Counted from the stretch's first letter, positions 6,785 through 14,650 are shown. The stretch: DNA of 29,903 nucleotides from Alphaproteobacteria bacterium (GCA_024277955.1 JAJRUE010000186.1:1-29903); one strand, 5' to 3'. Notes: generated from the sequence alone by a model not told the origin. Translations and numbers: made by a program.

Positions 6785-7117
6785 ATGCCAAACTATCTTT
6801 TCAGAGCCCGCTATACCTCTGCTTCGCTCAAGGCGATGATCGAAAACCCGCAGGACCGCGAACAGGCGGCCCGCAGCCTGGTCGAATCGGCCGGGGGCAC
6901 CCTGGAGTGTTTCTACTTCTCCATGGGCGAAGACGACGTGATGGCGGTGATCGAAGCGCCCGACGACGCCACCGCATCGGCGGTGTCGATCGCGATCGGC
7001 GCGTCCGGGGCCTTTGCCGGCGGCGGCACGACCAAGCTGTTGACCGCGACCGAAGCCCTTGCGGCCATGAAAAAGGCCCAGGCGGTGCTGGCGGGCTACC
7101 AGGCCCCGGCCGAATGA
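6785..7117 (+). CDS. GYD domain-containing protein
   Basis: This is a 110-residue single-domain protein starting MPNYLFRARYTSASLKAMI, the normal beginning of GYD-domain (DUF3303-like ferredoxin-fold) proteins. The body 'SAGGTLECFYFSMGEDDVMAVIEAPDDATASAVSIAIGASGA' fits the beta-alpha-beta ferredoxin-like fold. ATG 6785 has GGGAG 7 nt upstream and the position agrees with the family start. Members are small cytosolic proteins of unknown biochemical role. A predicted function would be speculative. The gene appears to be transcribed alone and converges with alkB at 7146. Confidence 0.85.
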   Translation: MPNYLFRARYTSASLKAMIENPQDREQAARSLVESAGGTLECFYFSMGEDDVMAVIEAPDDATASAVSIAIGASGAFAGGGTTKLLTATEALAAMKKAQAVLAGYQAPAE

Positions 7118-7145
7118 AGGGCCGAATGACCGGCTGAACCGGCGG

Positions 7146-8282
7146 CTATCGCGGCATCGGTGTCGCCGCGCGCTTGTAGGGCGACCAGTCGGTGATCTCG
7201 GGGTAATACATCGCGCGCCATTTGCGCACCCTCGGGTTCATCATCCGGCGCCACAGCGGCGGCACCAGCGCGATGGCCACCATCTCGGGGTAGCCGAACG
7301 GCAGCTGCGGGGCTTCGGCGGGCCCGTGGTTCTGCAACAACGGGAACCGTCGGTCGGGCCTGGTGTGATGGTCGGAATGGCGCTGCAGGTTGATCAGCAG
7401 CCAGTTCGACACCCGCTGGGCCGCGTTCCACGAATGATGCGGGCGCACCGGTTCGTATTTTCCGCCGCCCAGGTGTTTGCGCGTCAGCCCGTAATGTTCG
7501 ACATAGTTGGTCAGCTCAAGATACCAGACCGCCACCATCGCCTGAAAGACGAACAGCCCCAGCCCCACCCAGCCGCCGACCAGCAGCGCCAACAACAGAT
7601 GCGCGCCCTGCAGGGTCCAGTAGCGCCAATAGGGGTTGGCCCCGTCCCACCAGGGCAGCCCCTTGCGCGCCAGACGCGCCTTTTCCACGCCAAAGGCCGA
7701 CCGGCGGCATTGCACCAGCACCCGGGCAAAGAAGCGGTGAAAATTCTCGTTGTAGCGCGCGGTGACCGGATCGCGCGGCGTGCCCACGTGGCTGTGGTGC
7801 ACCAGCAGGTGTTCGGTGCGGAAATGCGAATATAACACGCTGGCCAGCAGCAGGTCGCCCAGCCAGCGTTCCAGCCGGTTTTTCTGGTGGATCAACTCAT
7901 GCGCATAGACGATCCCCACCGCGCCCGAGATCTGTCCGACCCCGTAAAACAGCGCCAGTTTTTCAAACCCGTTCAGGTGCTGCGCGCGGCTCGCATACCA
8001 GACCATCCCGAAGATCAGCGAAACCTGCACCGGATACCAGATCAGGGTGATCAGCCGATACCAGAACAGGTCGCGTTCGGGGGTCTCGGGGTCGGCGTTC
8101 TCAAGGTTCTGGCCTGCCAGCGCATCGAGCACCGGAAAGACGCCAAAGGTGCTGACCACCGGCAACAGCAGCGCCCAGCCCCCCTGGCGGGCGGCGTAGA
8201 TCACCACCGGCACCAGCGCCAGTGACAGCCAGAACGGCAGCGCGTTGCGAAACCGGGCAACGGGGCGGGCAGGGGTCGTCAT
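7146..8282 (-). CDS. alkB: Alkane 1-monooxygenase (AlkB-type membrane di-iron hydroxylase)
   Basis: This 378-residue integral membrane protein has all signature histidine boxes of AlkB. HELIH is at 128-132, EHLLVHH at 157-163 and LQRHSDHH at 299-306, together with the NYVEHYGL motif (259-266) that separates AlkB from fatty-acid desaturases. Hydrophobic segments around 16-50, 75-96, 108-127 and 228-254 supply the transmembrane helices. It would hydroxylate medium-chain alkanes or related terminal methyl groups, needing rubredoxin and rubredoxin reductase as electron donors; neither gene is nearby. GGAGGT lies 6 nt before ATG 8282. It follows mutY by 51 nt on the same strand, so co-transcription is possible but functionally accidental. 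The enzyme is near the normal length of about 400 and shows no lesions. The actual substrate range cannot be deduced. Confidence 0.92.
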   Translation of the reverse strand: MTTPARPVARFRNALPFWLSLALVPVVIYAARQGGWALLLPVVSTFGVFPVLDALAGQNLENADPETPERDLFWYRLITLIWYPVQVSLIFGMVWYASRAQHLNGFEKLALFYGVGQISGAVGIVYAHELIHQKNRLERWLGDLLLASVLYSHFRTEHLLVHHSHVGTPRDPVTARYNENFHRFFARVLVQCRRSAFGVEKARLARKGLPWWDGANPYWRYWTLQGAHLLLALLVGGWVGLGLFVFQAMVAVWYLELTNYVEHYGLTRKHLGGGKYEPVRPHHSWNAAQRVSNWLLINLQRHSDHHTRPDRRFPLLQNHGPAEAPQLPFGYPEMVAIALVPPLWRRMMNPRVRKWRAMYYPEITDWSPYKRAATPMPR

Positions 8283-8333
8283 CGCATACCTCCGGGCAGT
8301 TCAGCGCGATGATAGACCGGGCGGGCGCGGGGC

Positions 8334-9446
8334 TCAAACCTCGTCTTGCGGGGCGGCGCGGGCGGCGTTCCAGGCCTTGCGTATCACCGTGGGCAGATCG
8401 GCGGGGTCAAAGTCGTCGGCGGCGACGAAATCGCCGCGCGATGGCCGGGCGTCGGCGCGGACGCGCGCGTGGCGCACCGTCAGGATCAGGTGGAAATGGG
8501 TGAAGGTGTGGCGGACCTCGACCGGCGAGGTTTGCCAGCGGGCCGCTACCGGGGGCGTGGCGTCCGCGCCCTGGCAGGCGTTGTCGCCCCGGTCCCAGCC
8601 GTCGCCGGGCCAGCCCAGCATGCCGCCCAGCAGCCCGCGGCCGGGGCGGCGTTCCAGCAGCACCGCCCCATCCGCGCGCCGCGCCACATGGACAACGCCA
8701 CGGCGCACCGGCCTGGCCACGCGCGGCGCCCGGCGCGGCAGGTCGCCCGCGATCCCCGCCGCACGGGCGCGGCAGGGCGCGCGCAACACGCATTGCGCGC
8801 AGGCCGGCGCGCGCGCCGTGCAGACCGTCGCCCCCAGGTCCATCACCGCCTGGGCGTGGTCTCCGGCGCGGGTCTGCGGGGTCAGATCGCCCGCCAGCGC
8901 CCGCAGGCGGGGCTTGGCCTTGTCCAGGGTTTCCTCGACCGCGAACAGTCGCGCCATCACCCGTTCGACATTGCCGTCCACCACCACCGCCGGCCAGTCA
9001 AAGGCGATCGCCGCCACCGCCGCCGCCGTATAGGGGCCGATCCCCGGCAGGCGGCGCAGGGCGGCTTCGTCCCGGGGAAAGGCTCCGCCCAGATCATCGG
9101 CCACCACGCGGGCGCATTTCAGCAGGTTGCGGGCGCGCGCGTAGTAGCCCAGGCCGGCCCATTCGCCCATCACCTGCGCGTCCGGTGCCGCCGCCAGCGC
9201 CTGCACGTCGGGCCAAAGCGCGGTAAACCGGCGGAAGTAGCGGTCCACCGCGGCGACGGTGGTCTGTTGCAACATCACCTCGGACAGCCAGACGCGGTAG
9301 GGGTCGGGCCGCACGCCGCGCGCGCGCGCCGCCGGGCCGACGCGCCAGGGCAGGTCGCGGGCGTTCGCGTCGTACCAGGCCAGCAGCGCGGCGCTCATTT
9401 CCTTGGCTTGCAACATTCCCCCTTTCGCAGGGTTTGCGGCTGACAT
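8334..9446 (-). CDS. mutY: A/G-specific adenine glycosylase
   Basis: This 370-residue base-excision repair enzyme removes A mispaired with 8-oxoG. The catalytic E56 lies in SEVMLQQTT, the helix-hairpin-helix is LPGIGPYTAAAVAAIAF (133-149), and the catalytic Asp is D157 in VVDGNVERV. The [4Fe-4S] cluster ligands follow the classical C-x6-C-x2-C-x5-C spacing (C209, C216, C219, C225). The C-terminal part from about 245 is the NUDIX-like domain that recognises 8-oxoG, with FTHFHL near residue 324. The ATG at 9446 is preceded by AAGGGT. In-frame ATGs at 9416 and 9398 also have purine-rich upstream sequence, so the exact start is uncertain by up to 16 residues. It diverges from the DciA-like gene with a gap of only 40 nt. 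Confidence 0.95.
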   Translation of the reverse strand: MSAANPAKGGMLQAKEMSAALLAWYDANARDLPWRVGPAARARGVRPDPYRVWLSEVMLQQTTVAAVDRYFRRFTALWPDVQALAAAPDAQVMGEWAGLGYYARARNLLKCARVVADDLGGAFPRDEAALRRLPGIGPYTAAAVAAIAFDWPAVVVDGNVERVMARLFAVEETLDKAKPRLRALAGDLTPQTRAGDHAQAVMDLGATVCTARAPACAQCVLRAPCRARAAGIAGDLPRRAPRVARPVRRGVVHVARRADGAVLLERRPGRGLLGGMLGWPGDGWDRGDNACQGADATPPVAARWQTSPVEVRHTFTHFHLILTVRHARVRADARPSRGDFVAADDFDPADLPTVIRKAWNAARAAPQDEV

Positions 9447-9486
9447 TACCCTTGCGCTGGCCTAGAATGGCCGGCAACCACGGGAC

Positions 9487-10062
9487 ATGCCAGCAATGAG
9501 CACGCAACGCAATCAGGACCAGCGCCCCCAGGCGTCGCGCCCGCCCCGGCGCAAGCGCGGCTTCGAGCGCGCCTCAGGGCTGCTTCAGGGGCGGATCCGC
9601 AAGGTCGGGGAAACCCGCGGCTTTGCGGTGTCGCGCCTGCTGACCCACTGGCCCGAAATCGTCGGCGAAGAAACCGCCGCCGCCGCGCTGCCGGTCAAGG
9701 TCAGCTATTCCCAAGGCGGCATGGGGGCGACGCTGACGCTGCTGACCACCGGCGCACAGGCGCCGATGTTGCAGGCCGAACTGCCGAAAATTCGCGACAA
9801 GGTGAACGCCTGTTACGGCTATGCGGCGATATCGCGCATTCGGATTACCCAGACCGCCCCGATAGGGTTCGCCGAAGGCCGCGTGGCCTTTGACCATGCG
9901 CCGGCATCGACAAGACCGGACCCCGATCAAGCGACCGATCCGGGAACCGCCGCCGCCGCCCGCGACGCCACCCGCGCAGTAACGGACGACCGTCTGCGCG
10001 CCGCCCTCGAAGACCTGGGCCGAAAGGTTCTGTTCCGGTCGAAACAGAAAAGGACGCTGTAA
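9487..10062 (+). CDS. DUF721 / DciA family protein
   Basis: This is a 191-residue basic protein. The RRKRGFERASGLLQGRIRKVGETRGFAVSRLLTHWPEIVGE region (about 21-61), followed by 'ATLTLLTTGAQAPMLQAELPKIRDKVNACYGYAAISRIRI' (80-119), is the DUF721 domain. DciA proteins of this family load or support the replicative helicase DnaB in bacteria without DnaC. In alphaproteobacteria the longer form carries an extra C-terminal extension, seen here from about 125. ATG 9487 has GGGA close by; an ATG at 9496 (MSTQRN) is equally likely. The stop overlaps the start of dsbA (TAATG). A role in helicase loading is inferred from family and not directly visible. Confidence 0.8.
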   Translation: MPAMSTQRNQDQRPQASRPPRRKRGFERASGLLQGRIRKVGETRGFAVSRLLTHWPEIVGEETAAAALPVKVSYSQGGMGATLTLLTTGAQAPMLQAELPKIRDKVNACYGYAAISRIRITQTAPIGFAEGRVAFDHAPASTRPDPDQATDPGTAAAARDATRAVTDDRLRAALEDLGRKVLFRSKQKRTL

Positions 10063-10703
10063 TGAACAAACTGGTAACCCTTGCCCTTGCCGCCCTGATC
10101 GCTGTGCTGGGCGCCCTGTCGCTGGCCGCCCCCGCTGTGGCCCAGGACACGGCCAAGGACAAGCAGGTCGATACCTCGCTGGTGCAAGAAATGTCGCTGG
10201 GCAACCCTGACGCCAAGGTGACGGTGATCGAATACGCGTCCTTCACCTGCCCGCACTGCCGCCGGTTCCACGAAACCGTCATGCCGAAGCTGAAAAGGGA
10301 TTACATCGACACCGGCAAGATCAACTTTGTCTACCGCGAAGTCTATTTCGACCGTTTCGGCCTGTGGGCCGGGATGGTGGCGCGCTGCGGCGGACCGATG
10401 CGCTATTTCGGGATCGTGGACATGATCTACGAAAACCAGTCCGAATGGACCGCCGGCGGCGACCCGGCAAAGATCGTCCAGAACCTGCGCAAGTTCGGCA
10501 AGCTGGCCGGGATCAGCGATGAACAGCTGGATGTCTGCCTGACCGATGCCGACAAGGCCCGGGCGCTGGTCACCGTCTATCAGCAGAACGCCGAAGCCGA
10601 CGGGATCGACGCCACCCCCACCTTCGTGATCAACGGCGAAAAATACTCGAACATGCCCTACGAGGATTTCGTCAAGATCCTGGACGAAAAGCTGGCCGAA
10701 TGA
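10062..10703 (+). CDS. dsbA: DsbA-family periplasmic thiol:disulfide oxidoreductase
   Basis: This is a 213-residue protein. The signal peptide (1-28, ending in AVAQ) exports it to the periplasm. The thioredoxin-fold active site C63-P-H-C66 follows the EYASFTC strand, and the cis-proline P186 lies in DATPTFVING. An inserted helical domain (about 95-170) has two extra cysteines, C109 and C159. As in characterised alphaproteobacterial DsbA proteins, these may form a second, structural disulfide. The CPHC motif is that of oxidising DsbA proteins, so its job is to introduce disulfides in exported proteins. Translation is coupled to the DciA-like gene by TAATG and to the CoA transferase by ATGA. 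No dsbB is nearby. Confidence 0.92.
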   Translation: MNKLVTLALAALIAVLGALSLAAPAVAQDTAKDKQVDTSLVQEMSLGNPDAKVTVIEYASFTCPHCRRFHETVMPKLKRDYIDTGKINFVYREVYFDRFGLWAGMVARCGGPMRYFGIVDMIYENQSEWTAGGDPAKIVQNLRKFGKLAGISDEQLDVCLTDADKARALVTVYQQNAEADGIDATPTFVINGEKYSNMPYEDFVKILDEKLAE

Positions 10704-11866
10704 ACCCACCGCTTGCCGGGCTGAAAGTCGTAGAACTGGCGCGCATCCTGGCCGGCCCCTGGGCCGGTCAGATGCTGGCCGACCTGGGCGCAGACGTGAT
10801 CAAGGTCGAAAGCCCCGCCGGTGACGATACCCGCAACTGGGGCCCGCCCTTTGTCGAACGCGACGGCGACCGGTCAGCCGCCTATTTCCACGCCTGCAAC
10901 CGCGGCAAGCGTTCGGTGCGCGCCGATTTCCGCACCGCGCAGGGCCAGCAGCTGGTGCGCGACCTGGTGGCGGATGCCGATATCCTGATCGAGAATTTCA
11001 AGGTTGGCGGGCTGGTGAAATACGGGCTGGATTACGCCAGCCTGAAACCCGTCAACGCGCGGCTGATCTACTGTTCCATCACCGGTTTCGGACAGACCGG
11101 CCCCTATGCGCAGCGCGCCGGCTACGACTATATCATCCAGGGGATGAGCGGGCTGATGTCGGTGACCGGCGCCCCCGAGGGCCAGCCGCAAAAGGTTGGC
11201 GTGGCGGTGGCCGACATCTTTACCGGCGTCTACGCCACCAGCGCCATCCTGGCCGCGCTGCACCAGCGTACCTCTACGGGGCAGGGCCAGCATATCGACA
11301 TGGCGCTGCTGGACGTGGCCACCGCGATCACCGCCAACCAGGCGATGAACTACCTGACCACCGGCACGCCTCCGGGGCGGATCGGCAATGCGCATCAGAA
11401 CCTGGCCCCCTACCAGGTGTTCGACTGCGCCGATGGCTGGATTATCATCGCCACCGGCAACGACGCGCAATACCAGCGCCTGTGCGATGTGCTGGGCCTG
11501 CCCGAACTGGCCAATGATCCGGCCTACCGGACCAACGCCGACCGGGTGACCAACCGCCAGGCCCTGAGCGAAGCGCTGACCCTTGCCACCCTGCGTTTCA
11601 GCCGCGACGACCTGCTGGCCGCCTGCGAAGCCCGGGGCATTCCCGCGGGCCCGATCAACGACATGGCCCAGGTGTTCGCCGACCCGCAGATCCGCCACCG
11701 TGGTCTGCAGGGCGAAATCGATGGCATCCCGACCGTGCGCGCGCCGTTCCGGTTTTCGGACGCCGACCTGCCGCTGACCCGCCCGTCGCCCCGGCTTGGG
11801 GAACATGACGCCGAAGTGTGCGCCGAACTGGAGCGCCGCCGCGCGAAACCCCGGGGTCAGGACTAG
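10700..11866 (+). CDS. CaiB/BaiF family (class III) CoA transferase
   Basis: This 388-residue enzyme of the formyl-CoA transferase/CaiB fold moves CoA between carboxylic acids. N-terminal 'LAGLKVVELARILAGPWAGQMLADLGADVIKVE' binds the CoA nucleotide. The catalytic aspartate is D172 in GVAVADIFTGVYA. The 'GYDYIIQGMSGLMSVTG' stretch (141-157) is diagnostic for the family. Start ATG 10700 overlaps the dsbA stop (ATGA). The stop TAG at 11864-11866 coincides with the first bases of a 188-bp palindromic repeat, so the last few residues may have been set by the insertion. The substrate acid is not deducible. The frequent alphaproteobacterial neighbour of dsbA, as I remember it, is smc, which is absent here. 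Confidence 0.9.
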   Translation: MNPPLAGLKVVELARILAGPWAGQMLADLGADVIKVESPAGDDTRNWGPPFVERDGDRSAAYFHACNRGKRSVRADFRTAQGQQLVRDLVADADILIENFKVGGLVKYGLDYASLKPVNARLIYCSITGFGQTGPYAQRAGYDYIIQGMSGLMSVTGAPEGQPQKVGVAVADIFTGVYATSAILAALHQRTSTGQGQHIDMALLDVATAITANQAMNYLTTGTPPGRIGNAHQNLAPYQVFDCADGWIIIATGNDAQYQRLCDVLGLPELANDPAYRTNADRVTNRQALSEALTLATLRFSRDDLLAACEARGIPAGPINDMAQVFADPQIRHRGLQGEIDGIPTVRAPFRFSDADLPLTRPSPRLGEHDAEVCAELERRRAKPRGQD

Positions 11867-12051
11867 AGCCTGTCGCACCTGATCGGATTCGCCTCTTCTC
11901 CAGACGGAGGGCAGGCGGTCGCCCGGGTGGGCGCGAATGCGCCCGCCGTTGCGCTGGAAGCGCACCAGAGGTGCGACGGGGCGGGCGGGCGCATGCCCGG
12001 GCCGCTGCTCGACCCGGGCGCAGTGAATTCAGTCAGACGCGACGTGCTCTA
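11864..12051 (-). repeat. 188-bp palindromic MITE-like repeat, copy A
   Basis: The element is bounded by TAGAGC at 11864-11869 and GCTCTA at 12046-12051, the ends of imperfect terminal inverted repeats about 26 bp long. Inside are the perfect 11-bp arms ATGCGCCCGCC (11937-11947) / GGCGGGCGCAT (11984-11994) and the hairpin CGCACC-AGA-GGTGCG (11961-11975). Taken on the minus strand it aligns without gaps to 29581-29768 (copy B); by hand I count 150 of 188 bases identical. It fills the gap between the convergent CoA transferase and lpxK genes and overlaps the transferase stop codon. No transposase is encoded, so it would be non-autonomous. Confidence 0.85.
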
Positions 12052-12057
12052 GCGGCC

Positions 12058-13056
12058 CTAGGCCGCGCCCAGACCCAGCTTGGCCAACGCGTCGTCCAGC
12101 GGCGCCCAGTCGTCCAGCTCAAGGCGCACCGGCAGGGTCAGAACCTTCTGCTTGAAGGCCGCGGGCAGGCGCACCGCATCCTTTTCGGTGGTCACCAGCT
12201 GGGCGTCGCGCAGCAGGGCTTCGCCTTCCAGCCGGGTCAGCAGACCGGGGCTCAGTTGTTGGTGGTCGGCCAGGGCTTCGGCCCGGATCACCTCGGCCCC
12301 GAGCCCGCGCAGGGTGGCAAAGAACTTGGCCGGGTAGCCGATCCCGGCAAAGGCGATCACCCGCATGCCCCGCCAGCCGATGCCGGTTTCAAGCACCTCC
12401 AGCCGGGCGGTCAGGCGCGCACATGGCACCGCCGCCCCCCAGCGCCGGGAAAACGCGGCCTGGGACGCGGGGCCGCCGATGCTCAGCACCATGTCGGCGC
12501 GGCGCAACCCGGCGGCGACGCCTTCGCGCAACGGGCCAGCCGGGATCGCCCGACCGTTGCCGAAGCCGCGCGCCGCATCCACCACCACCAGCGACAGATC
12601 CTTGACCACCGACGGGTTCTGGTGGCCGTCGTCCAGCAGCACCACCTGCGCCCCTGCCGCTTGGGCCGCGCGTACCCCGGCGGCGCGGTCGCGCGCCACC
12701 CAGACCGGCGCGAAAGCGGCGATCAGCAGCGGTTCGTCCCCGACCTCTGCGGCCTTGTGGCGGCGTTCATCCACCCGGACCGGCCCGGCCAGCGTGCCGC
12801 CGTGACCGCGCGTGACCACCTGCACCGACAGTCTCCGCGCCGCCAGCCGCGTCGCCAGGGCGATCACCGCGGGCGTCTTGCCGGTTCCCCCGGCGTTCAG
12901 GTTGCCGATGCAGATCACCGGCACAGCGGCGCGAAACCCGGCCCGCGCCACCCGGCGGGCGGTGGCGGCGGCGTATAGCGCCCCCAGCGGTGCCAGCAGT
13001 CGCGCCTGCCAGCCCGGCCGCTCGGGCGGGTTGTCCCAGAACCGGGGGGCCTTCAT
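12058..13056 (-). CDS. lpxK: Tetraacyldisaccharide 4'-kinase
   Basis: This 332-residue inner-membrane-associated kinase phosphorylates the 4' position of the lipid A precursor using ATP. An N-terminal hydrophobic helix (about 18-32) precedes the Walker A type sequence GNLNAGGTGKTP (51-62). The DDGHQNP motif in the middle of the protein corresponds to the DDGLQH motif of LpxK. The late VTTEKDAVRLP stretch is also typical of LpxK. ATG 13056 overlaps the TGA stop of the upstream KdtA-like gene (ATGA), which fixes the start. It is the last gene of the pmbA-cysQ-DUF4170-KdtA-like-lpxK series and ends 6 nt before the palindromic repeat. It may be read from the same transcript as the KdtA-like gene. 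Confidence 0.95.
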   Translation of the reverse strand: MKAPRFWDNPPERPGWQARLLAPLGALYAAATARRVARAGFRAAVPVICIGNLNAGGTGKTPAVIALATRLAARRLSVQVVTRGHGGTLAGPVRVDERRHKAAEVGDEPLLIAAFAPVWVARDRAAGVRAAQAAGAQVVLLDDGHQNPSVVKDLSLVVVDAARGFGNGRAIPAGPLREGVAAGLRRADMVLSIGGPASQAAFSRRWGAAVPCARLTARLEVLETGIGWRGMRVIAFAGIGYPAKFFATLRGLGAEVIRAEALADHQQLSPGLLTRLEGEALLRDAQLVTTEKDAVRLPAAFKQKVLTLPVRLELDDWAPLDDALAKLGLGAA

Positions 13057-14333
13057 GGGGCGTCGCCGATCTGGGCGGCCTGGGCCATGGCTTCGCGGGC
13101 AAGGGCTTCGGGGGGCTCTCCGTCCAGGGCGCGGGTCAGCATCGCCACCGACCTTTCCATCACCTCGGCCCCGGCCGAGCTGATCTGCCAGGCGGCATGC
13201 GCCATCACCGCCGCCCGGTCCGGCGCGATCAGCATTTCCAGCACATGCGCCAGTTCGCCCATGTGGCTGATCTCGCGCGAGGCGCCGGCGCGGCCCAGGC
13301 GTTCGTAGGCCAGCCGGTGCCCCTGGGTCAGCGGCCCGTGCAGCACGACCGAGCCGAGCGCCGCGGCGTCGAACGGGTTGGGGCCGGTTCCGGCGCCGCC
13401 GGCCAGGGTCTGACCGATGAACGACACCGGGGCCAGGCGATACCACAGACCCATTTCCTCGTCGGTGTCGGCCAGGTAGACCTGGGTGACCAGATCGGGT
13501 TCTTCGCCGGCGCTGCGGCGCGCAAAGACAAAGTCCTTTTCCGCCAGCAGCGCTGCGAATTCGTCCCCCCAGTCCGGGTCCGCCGGCACCAGGATCAGCA
13601 ACAGCCGGTGCGATCGCCGGGTCGCCTGCCCATGCGCGGCAAGAACCGATTCCAGTTCCGCCCGGTCGATTTCCGCCGCCAGCCAGATCGGCCGGGTAGA
13701 CATGGTTGCGGCCAGGTCGTCCCATTCCGCCTGGTTGCAGCTCAGCGGATCGATGTCGCGTTGCAGCACCCCCGTGGTGATCACCCGGTCACGGTGCGCG
13801 CCCGCCGAAATCAGCGCCAGAGACGTGGCTTCGTCGCCGCTCAGGATGGTGTCGAAGCGGCGCAGGGATCCGCGCACCAGCCCCGGCAGGATGCGCCAGC
13901 CACGGGTCGCTTCGATCGCCGCGCCGGTGTCCAGCATGAACAGAGGCACCCCGGCCAGCGAGGTTTCGCGCACCAGCGCCGGGCGCAGCCGCCCGGTGAT
14001 CCACAGCGCCACGTCGGGGCGCCAATGGGCCAGGAATTCCGCCGCCGCGCCGCGGGTGTCGGGCGGCAGGACCATGTGCAGGCACTGGTCCGGCAGTTCG
14101 TCGGGCCGGGCCCCGTCCGAGGTCAGCAGGAACCACGCTTCGGGGTGTTCGTCGGCAAGGTTGCCCACCAGATCGAAGATCACCGGGAAATCATTGGCCC
14201 GCGTCGCGTGAACCCAGACCAGCTGGCCCGCCGGCCGTTCCATGCCGGCCGGTTGCGTGGCCCCGCGCGGCGCGGTTCGCAACCGCAGCGGCGCCAGCAG
14301 GTCGTAGATGATGCGCGACGGGGAAAATCCCAT
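13053..14333 (-). CDS. KdtA/WaaA-like (GT30) glycosyltransferase with divergent active site
   Basis: From ATG 14333 this is a 426-residue protein (a GTG at 14339 adds two residues). Position, length and overall pattern match 3-deoxy-manno-octulosonic acid transferase, which adds Kdo to lipid A: 'LVWVHATRANDFPVIFDLVGNL', 'LLLILVPADPD' and 'GTGPNPFDAAALGSVVLHGPL'. However, the hallmark motifs differ. E. coli SVSVGE is ATRAND here (Asp in place of the catalytic Glu). METELWPN becomes ITGRLRPA. STHEGEE becomes AEIDRAE. GGHNPLEAA becomes GTGPNPFDAA. It may be a GT30 paralogue with another sugar, or an enzyme that has lost activity. It is coupled to lpxK by ATGA and follows DUF4170 by 11 nt. A canonical kdtA would then have to exist elsewhere in the genome. 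Confidence 0.8.
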   Translation of the reverse strand: MGFSPSRIIYDLLAPLRLRTAPRGATQPAGMERPAGQLVWVHATRANDFPVIFDLVGNLADEHPEAWFLLTSDGARPDELPDQCLHMVLPPDTRGAAAEFLAHWRPDVALWITGRLRPALVRETSLAGVPLFMLDTGAAIEATRGWRILPGLVRGSLRRFDTILSGDEATSLALISAGAHRDRVITTGVLQRDIDPLSCNQAEWDDLAATMSTRPIWLAAEIDRAELESVLAAHGQATRRSHRLLLILVPADPDWGDEFAALLAEKDFVFARRSAGEEPDLVTQVYLADTDEEMGLWYRLAPVSFIGQTLAGGAGTGPNPFDAAALGSVVLHGPLTQGHRLAYERLGRAGASREISHMGELAHVLEMLIAPDRAAVMAHAAWQISSAGAEVMERSVAMLTRALDGEPPEALAREAMAQAAQIGDAP

Positions 14334-14344
14334 GATCACCCGGC

Positions 14345-14590
14345 CTAGTCGCCAAGTTCCTCGGTGGACGAGGCCTCGGACTGTTCGTCGCGCAACCGGT
14401 GCAGGTGGGCGATAAAATAGCGCATGTGGGCGTTGTCGACGGTGCGGTGCGCCTCGGCCTTCCAGGCGTCATAGGCCGACTTGTAGTCGGGAAATATTCC
14501 GACGATGTGAATGTCGTCGACGTTCTTGAAGGCGGTTTTTGCCGGGTCGATCAGTTCTCCGCCGAAAACGAGATGCAGGCGTTGGGTCAT
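14345..14590 (-). CDS. DUF4170 domain-containing protein
   Basis: This is an 81-residue protein with a single alpha/beta domain. MTQRLHLVFGGELIDPAKTAF opens it, 'VDDIHIVGIFPDYKSAYDAWKAEAHRTVDNAHMRYFIAHLHRL' follows, and the tail is acidic. This is the DUF4170 family, confined largely to alphaproteobacteria and almost always encoded between an inositol-phosphatase-type gene and the KdtA-like gene, as here. No catalytic motif is evident and the molecular role is unknown. The conserved location suggests a link to cell-envelope sugar or lipid A metabolism. The start is placed at ATG 14590 with GGAGGG about 6 nt upstream. A 60-nt gap to the preceding cysQ-like gene is the longest in this gene series and could hold its own promoter. 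Confidence 0.85.
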   Translation of the reverse strand: MTQRLHLVFGGELIDPAKTAFKNVDDIHIVGIFPDYKSAYDAWKAEAHRTVDNAHMRYFIAHLHRLRDEQSEASSTEELGD

Positions 14591-14650
14591 TTTCCCTCCG
14601 GGGACGGCTTGGGTGGAATTTGCCGCACCCTACGGCAAAACCGGGCCGGG

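Noticed and set aside
10874..11965. Minus-strand open frame of 363 codons starting inside repeat copy A
   Set aside because: Antisense to the CoA transferase. The shared N-terminal stretch with a frame in copy B (RNGGRI.AHPG) only reflects that both start in the repeat; differences between copies are not concentrated in silent positions.
12990..14348. Plus-strand open frame of 452 codons
   Set aside because: Antisense to the KdtA-like gene; rich in Gln, Arg and His with no recognisable motif and no ribosome binding site.
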